Assembly (NCBI GenBank): GCA_033807775.1
Contig: CM066319.1
Coordinates: 160,337,983-160,401,982, forward strand
Length of the DNA: 64,000 bases
Direction of reading: 5' to 3'
DNA from: Saussurea involucrata
Taxonomy: Eukaryota; Streptophyta; Magnoliopsida; Asterales; Asteraceae
Shown here: one piece after another, positions 52,575-61,260 of the stretch
Numbering within the stretch: the stretch's first letter is position 1
Layout of the letters: each line of letters starts with the position of its first letter
Position numbers and translations under genes: made by a program
Notes under the pieces: model-generated
Told to the model about the DNA's origin: nothing
Database searches by the model: none
What the model saw: the letters and a program-made list of their open reading frames with translations, nothing else

Positions 52575-53750
52575 TACTAGTTGAACAAACGTATTCCAAG
52601 GAAGATTGACGTTTATATATGGCGGGTTATCCATGGTCGACTAGAGTTGCACTTGATAATCGGGGAATCGACTAGGCATGGCAATTTGGCCCGACCCGGT
52701 GGGGAACCCGGTCCACCCGACCCGACCGAGGCCGGGGATTCCCCGCCAAACCGGGTACCGGGCCGGGGATACCCGCTTTCAGAAACTGGGGCCGGGGTCG
52801 GGATGACTATCCCCCAACCCGCCCCGGCTCCGGTATATATTATATAATTAATAAATTATTTATTTAATATGTTTATTAAATATATTCAATAAATTATAAT
52901 TTTAGATGTATTTTGTAGTTGTTATTAAATTATTTTTGGAATTTTTGTTGTTATTAAATTATATAGGAAATTAACTATTAAAATAGCAAAAAAAAAAGTA
53001 GAAACCGGGTCAGGGAACGGGTTACCGGGTGTTGACCAGAAAGATGACCGGGGATGGGATTTCAATCCTTGTACCCGTCCGAGGTCGGGGGAAGGTACCA
53101 AAAACCAGGGCCGGGGCCGGGGATGGTGAACCCCGCCCTATACCCGCCCCGTTGCCATGCCTAGAATCGACTTGGACACAATCCTTTGCCCGAGATGTAA
53201 TGAAACTCCGAGACGATAGATCACTGCTTTGTGATTTGTTCGATTGCTAGAAAGGTTTGGGTCCTATTTCGAAATTGGTGGAACATTCATGTTGATTTTG
53301 ATCAACTCACGCTCGAGATCCTAAACTTTCCAGAAGGTCATTCCTTCTCTCCTTGGTTAAACCAGATAATGCAAGCTCTATTCGCTCAACCTGCTACTTG
53401 ATTTGGAGTCACCGTAACAACATAATAATCAAGAAGAAGGTCGACTCGGCCGAGATGCTATTTGCAGAGATACAAGTTAGAATTTTCGATTGGGTGTCGA
53501 GACGAATCAATAAAGGAAACATCTCGTGGGAACTGTGGATCGAGAATCCATCATGCCTCTCTCTCATCAATTGAGGCGCCCCTTGGGTTCGGCCCTCTAA
53601 TTCGTGGCTTTGCATTAGTGTCGATCTTTAGCTCGTGTTAAATGTTTGTTTCTTTTCTCATTCCTACTTACTTGCACCTGGCAGTTTTATCGGATGTTCC
53701 CTTGTACTTAATTTCTCTTAATAAAATTCAGTTGTCTTTCAAAAGAAAGG
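52575..53750 (+). pseudogene. 5'-truncated non-LTR retrotransposon (LINE), zinc-binding C-terminus
   Basis: Before and after a nested hAT element (52673-53163) the DNA reads the RT zinc-binding region (zf-RVT): IPRKIDVYIWRV, ILCP, CSIARKVWVLFRNWWN and a C-terminus to TGA 53572-53574 (NIIIKKKVDSAEMLFAEIQV, SRRINKGNISWELWIENPSC). It is shifted between frames and lacks the polymerase. The 3' end shows AATAAAATTC near 53710. A dead L1-type copy. Confidence 0.75.
52673..53163. mobile_element. Non-autonomous hAT-like element nested in the LINE, 491 bp
   Basis: 8-bp target duplication GAATCGAC (52665-52672, 53164-53171) and 12-bp inverted termini TAGGCATGGCAA. Both flanks are very GC-rich (CCCGACCCGG, GGGCCGGGG repeats) around an AT-rich centre. 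No ORF with a domain. Removing it restores the LINE sequence. Confidence 0.85.
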
Positions 53751-53875
53751 AACTAATACAACGTTCATTATGTTTTGATGAATTTTGCATGGATTAATCA
53801 AACTTGATTAATAAGAGCAAATTTCTTTGTTAAACCTACGAAAAAATTGGTGTATAAATATGTTCACTATATATT

Positions 53876-54080
53876 TTCCCTGCTCAATTGTCTTAACCAG
53901 TAAAGAAATGGGCATGATCCTCCACAGCTCCACTTAACTCTTAAGGTGAGATCTCAGGTTCGAATCTGGCACCATCAATGAGTCAAAGGATACAGCTATT
54001 TTCCTCTTCTGTTATGATTATAAGACTACTGCTGTAAGGGATCGAGATGGTATCATATACTTGTTTTTATGCTTGATATA
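53876..54080 (+). mobile_element. Candidate tRNA-derived SINE
   Basis: A-box-like GCTCAATTG at 53882 and B-box-like GGTTCGAATCT at 53957. Their spacing (about 75 bp) is too long for a normal tRNA gene, and there is no cloverleaf, so a tRNA-derived repeat is more likely than a tRNA gene. Ends not determined. Confidence 0.35.
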
Positions 54081-54269
54081 TTTAAATCTTTTCCATGATA
54101 TAAATAAGTAATAACTAGACTCAAATTGTCACCTACAATGCAGGAGTTGTTTTTTTTTTTTTTTATGTATTTTGCATTTATGTAACAAGTGATAAAGTAT
54201 TGGGCTTTCTTTTTGATGTTTTAAATTCAAGGGATATTTGTGTAAATGAGTCAAAGAACATGACATTTA

Positions 54270-54564
54270 GGCTATGTTTGGCAAACTAGTTGATAAGCTA
54301 GCTTATGACTTATAAGCTAGCTGGTAGCTGATAAGCTAGCTGTTGACTTATAAGCTAGCTGATGAAAAAGTCACGTTTGACAAAACTAGCTTATAAGCGT
54401 GTAAAATGACTAAAAATGACATATTAAAAAAATAGTAAATAAATAATAATTATATAATTGAGGGTATATTTGGAAAAAAAAAGTAAAAAACTAGCTTATG
54501 GTCATCCAAACATGTACCTAGCTTATAAGCTAGTTTTTTTTTTTTTTTTTTGCCAAACAATGCC
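54270..54564. mobile_element. Tourist-like MITE, family 'TTTGGCAAACTAG', copy 4 (295 bp)
   Basis: Ends GGCTATGTTTGGCAAACTAG and GGCATTGTTTGGCAAAAAAA (other strand); TTA on the left and TAA on the right, so the target duplicate has mutated by one base. Confidence 0.75.
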
Positions 54565-54567
54565 TAA

Positions 54568-55058
54568 AGTGTTAAAGTTTCTAACACTAGTTTTCTTTAT
54601 AAATTCAACTTTTCCACAAATCTTTTTAACTTTACCAATTAAACCTCTAATTTAAAATAGCTGTCAGCAAACTTTATTTTAATTATTAGACTATTATGTG
54701 TCATCTGTATAACGACACATTATTCTAATAAATTTAAGATAGATCAAAATTTGTGAACCAAAAGAAATAAAATAATCATATATACATATATATATATATA
54801 TAAACTCAATTAACAAATCATATAAATTTATCATGTAGTGTGTCGACATATAGAATAACATATGTAAAATGCAATGTTTACGGTATTGTTATATACGTAA
54901 AATGTAAAAAGCTGTGTGACATATAAGAAATTCTTCTAAATGTTTTACATATGAAACAACAATATATTTTCACACGTTATACATATTTGTCTTTTTTTTT
55001 AATTTTAAAATAATCAAACAATAATGTTTTATATAAATACGATTTAAAAATAAAAATA
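54568..55058. other. AT-rich intergenic DNA
   Basis: Includes a short TA microsatellite near 54780-54802. No gene recognised. Confidence 0.4.
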
Positions 55059-55061
55059 TTA

Positions 55062-55436
55062 GAGCATTTCCAACAGCTTTCTCAAAATTTCTCCAAAATG
55101 GAGAACCAAAAGCTCAAATCCCTAAAAAAATTATATTCATCTCCAACAGTTTCCCTATTTTGGAAAAAAAAACAATGATTATAATATTAAAATATTGTAT
55201 TTATCTATTAAAATATTATTTCTCTCTCTAAATATTATTTTTTTAAAGATTTCTATTGGTGCTCCATCTAAGTAATCATTTTTGGGGTTAACTCCATGTT
55301 TGGAGAAAAACTCATTCTCTCTTCTATTTTCTCCATTTTAAAGATAGTTTTGGGGAAGCTGTTGGAGCAAAAAAAACAACACAAAATCCTCATATTCTCT
55401 ATTTTCTCTAAAATGAAAAAGCTGTTGGAGATGCTC
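55062..55436. mobile_element. Tourist-like MITE, family 'GAGCATTTCCAACAGCTT', 375 bp
   Basis: TTA on both sides (55059-55061, 55437-55439). Ends GAGCATTTCCAACAGCTTTC and GAGCATCTCCAACAGCTTTT (other strand). No coding. Its right-hand TTA is also the left-hand target duplicate of the Harbinger element that follows. Confidence 0.88.
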
Positions 55437-55439
55437 TTA

Positions 55440-57330
55440 GGCCATCTGTACCCCAGCGGCTTGGGGGTGCGGGTAAGGCCACCTGGCCAGCGGGTTCGGC
55501 GGGTACCGGGTACGGGGGCAGCGGCTTGGGGGTGCGGGCTCGGCATGCGGGTTCCCCACCCCGCTGCTACCCGAAGAGTTTATCAAAAAAAAAATTTAAT
55601 TCTAACGGTAACATATTCAACGGCTATTTTCCAATTAATTTTTTTTTTCAATTTAAACACTATAAATCAACCTAAAATCTCATCCATTTTTCACACCAAA
55701 ATTTAAACACTCACTTCAATCCTTAAATATTTTCTTTCATTTCTTTCAATCCGATATAAACTTTATGGATTTGCCACCCGGTTCATCGTCCGGTTCTTCA
55801 TCATCCATTGACACCGACGAGGAATTCGGTCAACTATTTGATCGTTATGCAGATTTGTTGCAAGAAGCTGTAAATAGACAGTATGGTAGCAACGCCTCAT
55901 CGTCAAGAAGACCGAGGTCCGGGAACATAGAAAGAGGTCGGGTAGATGCTAACGACCGGCTTTTGCGGGACTACTTTGGCGAAAACCCGGTGTATAATCC
56001 GGATTTGTTTAGACGGCGGTTTAGGATGACCAGGCAACTATTCGAACGGATAGTTCAAGATTTATCGGGAGTGTATCCGTATTTTACACAACGGATTGAC
56101 GGACTACGCAAACAAGGTTTGTCTCCGATACAAAAGTGTGTATCCGCTGTTCGACAATTGGCGTATGGAGTAGCTTCCGACGCACTTGACGAGTACTTGA
56201 GGATGGGAGAGAAAACGTCACGAGATTGTCTGCACACTTTCTGCACAGGTATTGCTGAACTCTATGGTGACAAATATTTACGCAAGCCTACTTACGATGA
56301 TATTCAGAAGTTGTACCACGTGCATGAAGCTAAACACGGATTTCCCGGCATGCTCGACAGCATAGACTGTACTCATTGGTCGTGGGTAAATTGTCCGAAC
56401 GCATGGCGAGGTCAATTCATGAGAGGTGATCATGAACATCCGACAATCATGCTAGAAGCGGTGGCCTCCCAAGATCTATGGTTCTGGCACGCATTCTTTG
56501 GTGTTGCCGGTTCCAACAACGACATCAATGTTCTCAATCAGTCGCCCATCCTCAACGATGTCTATGACGGAAAAGCACCCGAGTGCCCTTTTGAGGTTAA
56601 TGGAGTCACCTACAAGAACGGATATTATCTAACGGATGGGATATACCCGGAATGGGCTACTTTTGTAAAAGCGTTTACGTGCCCACATGATGGTAAACGA
56701 ATAAAGTTCAAGGCCGCACAAGAATCGGCACGTAAAGATGTTGAACGAGCTTTTGGCGTGCTTAAACAACGTTGGCATATACTTAAGTACCCGGCACGCG
56801 GATGGCATAAGAATAAATTGACGAATATTATGTACGCTTGTCTCATATTACACAATATGATACTCGAAGACGAAGGCCATGCCATTTGTGCCGATGGAAA
56901 CGCCGTGGTAGCGGATGAAACACAAATCACTGAGGCACAACGCGCGACAAATGTTCGAGAAGTCAAAAACCGAGAGACTCATAATAACCTTCGGTCGGAT
57001 TTGGTCGAACATATTTGGCGTATCCGACTTCCCAACAACGACGACGAGTAGATTTTTAATATTTTGTAATTTTGAATTTTATTTTGTAATTTTTAATTTT
57101 ATTTTGTAATTTTTAATTTTATTTTGTAATTTTATTTTTATTTTTATGAATGTTATGATTTTTTATTAAAAAATTAGATGAGGTGGCATGTGGGTTCAAG
57201 AGGTTCAAAAGGTTGGGGTACGGGATTTGTGGGTTTAAAAAGGTTCAAGAGGGTTCAAAGTGGAAAGCTGATGTGGCGCTGATGTGGCGCTGAGGGTTCA
57301 AGAGGCTGAGAACCTGGGGTATGGATGGCC
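55440..57330 (+). mobile_element. Compact PIF/Harbinger transposon with intact transposase, 1.9 kb
   Basis: TTA target duplicates at 55437-55439 and 57331-57333. Termini GGCCATCTGTACCCCAG and GGCCATCCATACCCCAG (other strand). A G-rich subterminal region lies upstream and repeated GATGTGGCGCTGA words downstream. One ORF, the transposase. The usual second Harbinger gene (a Myb/SANT-like protein) is absent, although the ends are intact. Confidence 0.92.
55765..57051 (+). CDS. PIF/Harbinger transposase (HARBI1/ALP1-like nuclease), 428 aa
   Basis: Intronless and intact from ATG 55765 to TAG 57049-57051. Residues 1-60 are Ser-rich and disordered. About 75-180 is the helical N-terminal part with FRRRFRMTRQLFERIVQDL. 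The DDE nuclease (about 190-375) has MLDSIDCTHWSW (D201 or D198), VAGSNNDINVLN (D253) and KDVERAFGVLKQRW (E327), plus GYYLTDGIYPEWATFVKAF. It would cut the element ends at TTA targets. Known plant Harbinger transposases need a separate Myb-like partner for nuclear import and DNA binding; none is encoded here. A 5' leader and AT-rich 3' UTR with repeated TTTTATTTTGTAATTTTTAA flank the ORF. Expression cannot be judged. Confidence 0.93.
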   Translation: MDLPPGSSSGSSSSIDTDEEFGQLFDRYADLLQEAVNRQYGSNASSSRRPRSGNIERGRVDANDRLLRDYFGENPVYNPDLFRRRFRMTRQLFERIVQDLSGVYPYFTQRIDGLRKQGLSPIQKCVSAVRQLAYGVASDALDEYLRMGEKTSRDCLHTFCTGIAELYGDKYLRKPTYDDIQKLYHVHEAKHGFPGMLDSIDCTHWSWVNCPNAWRGQFMRGDHEHPTIMLEAVASQDLWFWHAFFGVAGSNNDINVLNQSPILNDVYDGKAPECPFEVNGVTYKNGYYLTDGIYPEWATFVKAFTCPHDGKRIKFKAAQESARKDVERAFGVLKQRWHILKYPARGWHKNKLTNIMYACLILHNMILEDEGHAICADGNAVVADETQITEAQRATNVREVKNRETHNNLRSDLVEHIWRIRLPNNDDE

Positions 57331-57333
57331 TTA

Positions 57334-58836
57334 GGACCCGTTTGCAAGAAAGAAAAAAACCCAGAAATTGATGATGATGATGATAAAGATGTTGGGGGAA
57401 TCATATGCATTTAATGATGATGTTATGGTTTAACTTATACTCAAACTATCCATCATCATATTCATGCATGGAGGCCTCAAAATCCAAAAGTAAATGTTTT
57501 TAAAGTTTAAACGCTCTTTTTTATTACGTTTTATATTTATGATTTTTCAATTTGTTAGCGAATTTATTACTGATTATAATTGATCAACTTTACTTTTATT
57601 CTATGTTCGTTAAATATTGAAGTAATTACTCTGGGATTTCCTAAAATATAATATCTATATATATACACAATAATACAAGTAATTAATTATTGATAGTTTT
57701 AATCGTAATAATAGGAGCAATAAAAAAATTAAAGTAAATATTTATTTTTCAAAAATTTAACAAACTAAAATGAAATGTACACCACTTATTTTGAAACAAC
57801 TGAAATCTATAGAAAGTCTACAACATTTTATGGTGAATTAAAATCTCAAAATCAGACATTGGAAAGCATGGCCAAAATATATAAAAAGGTATCGATGGAA
57901 AGAGTGTGGAAATGACTTTTTTTTTTACAAAGATGCTCTCACCCATTACCAACTGAGGTACACGTCATTGGCAGTGTGGAAATAACTTTGTCTATTTGTA
58001 TAAACAAGTTAAAGTGATATTCGTTCAATATTTGACTATTTATTGTATAAATTATATCGAGGGATGTTTTCATACAAGATGTTGCCTCTTAACCTTTTTA
58101 TTGTTTGTACATTAATGTACTCAAACAATTACAATCATATAGACTTGTTGGAAAATTCAGTAAAAATATGGTTTTTATTAAACTTTAGACACATTTAAAT
58201 ATATATATATATGTTATATATAATTAACTCTTACTGGGTTTGTGTTCTCCTATATGAGAGCTTCGAAACGATATATAATGTATCCAAAACGGAGTATGTG
58301 TGAATGAGATATCGATACTCAAAGTTGAGTATTTGGATGAAATTAGCAAAAACCAAGTGGGTGTGGGAATGTGTCCCACATAGGAAGAAAGAGTAAAATT
58401 TCAATGGTTTATAACAAAAGAAATGTGAGGAGTTGACAAGCTCCTTGAATGGTTTGACTCCAACACCTACCCGTGCGCAGGGGGGGTGCCGATTGACGAT
58501 TTCGTAAGCTAAAATCGTGGAACTTGTGTGTGGGCGCGACCTGTGGACACGAATTATGAACACAAAATATATGTGGATGTCTATAAACCCTAGGAAGTTG
58601 TATCAACCGGATCGGATTAAGTTGAACAACAAAAGTTTCTGCCCAAATTCACTAATCCCTTAAATCTTAATCCAGAAACAAGTTTTAGCCAATAAGATTG
58701 GCTCTGATCAAATAGCTAAACAAATACATATTATGGGAGTTAATCATTTGAGAACTCCAGAATTTGTGAGATTCGTGAGAACTTCTACCTTATAGTTTTG
58801 TTTCACATTATTTTTCTTATGTAAGGATAGTATTTA
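57334..58836. other. Intergenic DNA without recognised gene
   Basis: Contains a GATGATGATGAT run near 57370. A GC-richer patch at 58430-58610 includes TGTCCCACATAGG nearby (58371), a word also seen in the repeat near 35447. These could be remnants of an LTR or TRIM-type element. No ORF with a recognisable domain. Confidence 0.4.
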
Positions 58837-59503
58837 GGCATTGTTTGGCAAAAAAAAAGCTAGCTTATAAGCTAAGCTAACTTTTTGAAACGCTACTTGG
58901 AGTAGCGTTTAGTAGCTTTTTGTGAATATTCCAATATTGCCCCTTTATTATTATTTACTAACTATTATTACTAATAAATATTAATTTTTGAATTTAACTA
59001 TTATTAATTAATAAAAAATTATTAATATTAACTGAAAATTATTAAATTAAATTTTAATTATATATTGATATTAATTTTTAATTATTTAGAGTTATTGTTA
59101 ATCATATAAATTATTTTTTATATATTTTATAATATTAATTAATATATTTTAATTACCGACTACTATTATCTTTTTAAGTATTATTTGATTATTTTTTTCA
59201 AATTATATGTAACGGTTATTTAAAATCATAAGTTAATATATATTTTTTTTCTAAAACTTGTTTTAACAAGTTTTAAATTCTTTTAATTAACATGTTGTAT
59301 TATTTAATTTTTCTTTACTACATTGGTTGTATTAATTAACATATTATATTTTTATAAATTTGTTTTAATTATATAATTAAATATCGTAATTGATAATTTT
59401 TTTGAAGATGTCATTTTTGGTCATTTTACATGTTTATAAGTTAGTTTTGCCAAGCGTGACTTTTTCATCAGCTAGCTTATCAGCTAGTTTGCCAAACATA
59501 GCC
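58837..59503. mobile_element. Tourist-like MITE, family 'TTTGGCAAACTAG', copy 5 (long form, 667 bp)
   Basis: TTA on both sides (58834-58836, 59504-59506), inserted in the opposite orientation to the others. Ends GGCATTGTTTGGCAAAAAAA and GGCTATGTTTGGCAAACTAG (other strand). AT-rich interior resembles that of copy 1. Confidence 0.82.
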
Positions 59504-59506
59504 TTA

Positions 59507-60020
59507 ATGTATTGATTAACATATATTTGTTATACAATGTGATTGTTTCATAATGTGAAACTTTTTCAAAACTTTTTTACGTATATGTATATAAATAATA
59601 TTTTATGTATGTGAGTCGAGATTATAACCACCTACTCAGAGTTTGATCTCAGACACAAAATATAACTAGGTCCACCGTCAAAAATAAGCAAACATAAACA
59701 AGAACAAGAACAGATATATATATATATACAACAGATATTAAGCAGAGACGAATTCAAATTTCTATTTCAAAATCCTCCTAAATTTACATGTATATATCTA
59801 TTTATTTATTAATGTTCGTGGAGATTGTCATATACCATAGTAATGTTCGTGATAAAATGGCTATCAGCGTGTAACAACCCAAACTAGAATAAAGCATAGC
59901 ATTCAATAAGTATTAAAATATCCCAAAATCGGTCTCAAAATCTCAACATCTGTATCAAAATCTAGGTTGGCGGAAACAACATATACACAACTGTGAATAA
60001 TACTAATTCTAAAATAAATG
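59507..60020. other. Intergenic DNA up to the right-hand Sirevirus LTR
   Basis: TGTAACAACCCAAACTAG at 59872 resembles starts of some gypsy LTRs, but no partner was found. No gene. Confidence 0.35.
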
Positions 60021-60992
60021 TGTTGGTCCCGAAAGGCTTAAACAAGTTTGTAGAAGGGGGGGGGGGGGGGGGGGGTTGAATACAAACACACTATTTTACT
60101 TTTCTAAATTGTTTATTGATAAATCATTAACAATTTACAGCTTGTTGCGGAAACAAGATTAAGGATAAACCTAAATCTAAACAAGTTGGAACACTAAGGT
60201 TTTCTTGCACTAAGAAAGATAAGGAGATTACTAATAAAATCCTATCTTGAGAGATTTGAACTTGTCCAGAGTTAGCAAGTTACTTCAAATGAAGTGAGTT
60301 CATCTCTTTATATACTGCATGCATTTAATGCAATTTAGTATACACTTTACACGTGTCATCAGCGGATTGGTTGCATGTCATTGACCTTTGTTGACAACCT
60401 TAGTAGCCGCATGAATGAACAGTGTAGTATCAGAGTGGTTGTACGATTTCAGATTTTCGGAGGTTCTTTTCTGACATTTCGTACGGTGGCGTGCAAGGGA
60501 GGTTAAGACAAAAGTACTTTGTACGGAGGACTTCATGATCAGCTTTCGTTGATTCAGCGATTATCATTTACTATTCAGCAGATGATAAAGTTCAGCGATA
60601 GCTGAAGTCTTGTACTTGATACTTCACGTTGAGTGGACAAATCTGAGTCTTCGCTGATCCGCATCAGTTCATTAGGAGACTTGTCGCTGGTTCTTGAGCT
60701 TGATCTTCGACTTCAGCGTAGAACCTTTGTTGACGTGAATCTTGTCTTCAGGGATCATAAGTAAACAACTAACTTATCAGCGATCACCATAAGGACTGAA
60801 CAGACTCAGCGATATGGTGAACAGTGTTCGCTGAATGTTTAATCTAAAAGTGCGAGAGTTCCTATCAGCAGTACTGTAAGATCTTAGTACTTATCAGCGA
60901 TAGTGAAACTCTGATACATATTGTTTACTTACAATTTTCACTAAGTATTTAAGATAGGGTCATTATCAAATCACTGAGGGTTTGGATCAACA
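60021..60992 (-). repeat. 3' LTR of Sirevirus family A (right)
   Basis: 972 bp; on the minus strand TGTTGATCC to GGGACCAACA. TATA box TATATAAAG on the minus strand at about 60307-60315. Contains a homopolymer of 20 G on the plus strand (60056-60075), matching the 18-C tract in the left copy. TCAGCGA words are frequent. Confidence 0.8.
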
Positions 60993-61260
60993 ATCTCCCC
61001 CTATTTGATTATGACATAGCAACAGAGAAAATTGCTAATTAATGAAAACATAAGGATAAAAAGAACTCATAAAATATTTGTCCCTTTTACTGTTTTCTGG
61101 GATCTTTTCAGTACTGATGGAGTAAAGTACATTCGCTGAAATCTTTCTTTAAATCTTTGAATCAGGTTACAATATGAATAAGAAAGATTACAAGTACAAG
61201 CGAAATAAATTACAAGTACTGAAGGATGACTGATACAATAGAGAAAAATGGTGATTGTTG

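Noticed and set aside
52581..53250. Gly/Pro-rich ORFs in the GC-rich segment
   Set aside because: They come from the GC-rich arms of the hAT element; they have no conserved domain.
53882..53970. Possible tRNA gene
   Set aside because: A- and B-box-like words are about 75 bp apart and no cloverleaf or acceptor stem can be formed; kept only as a weak SINE candidate.
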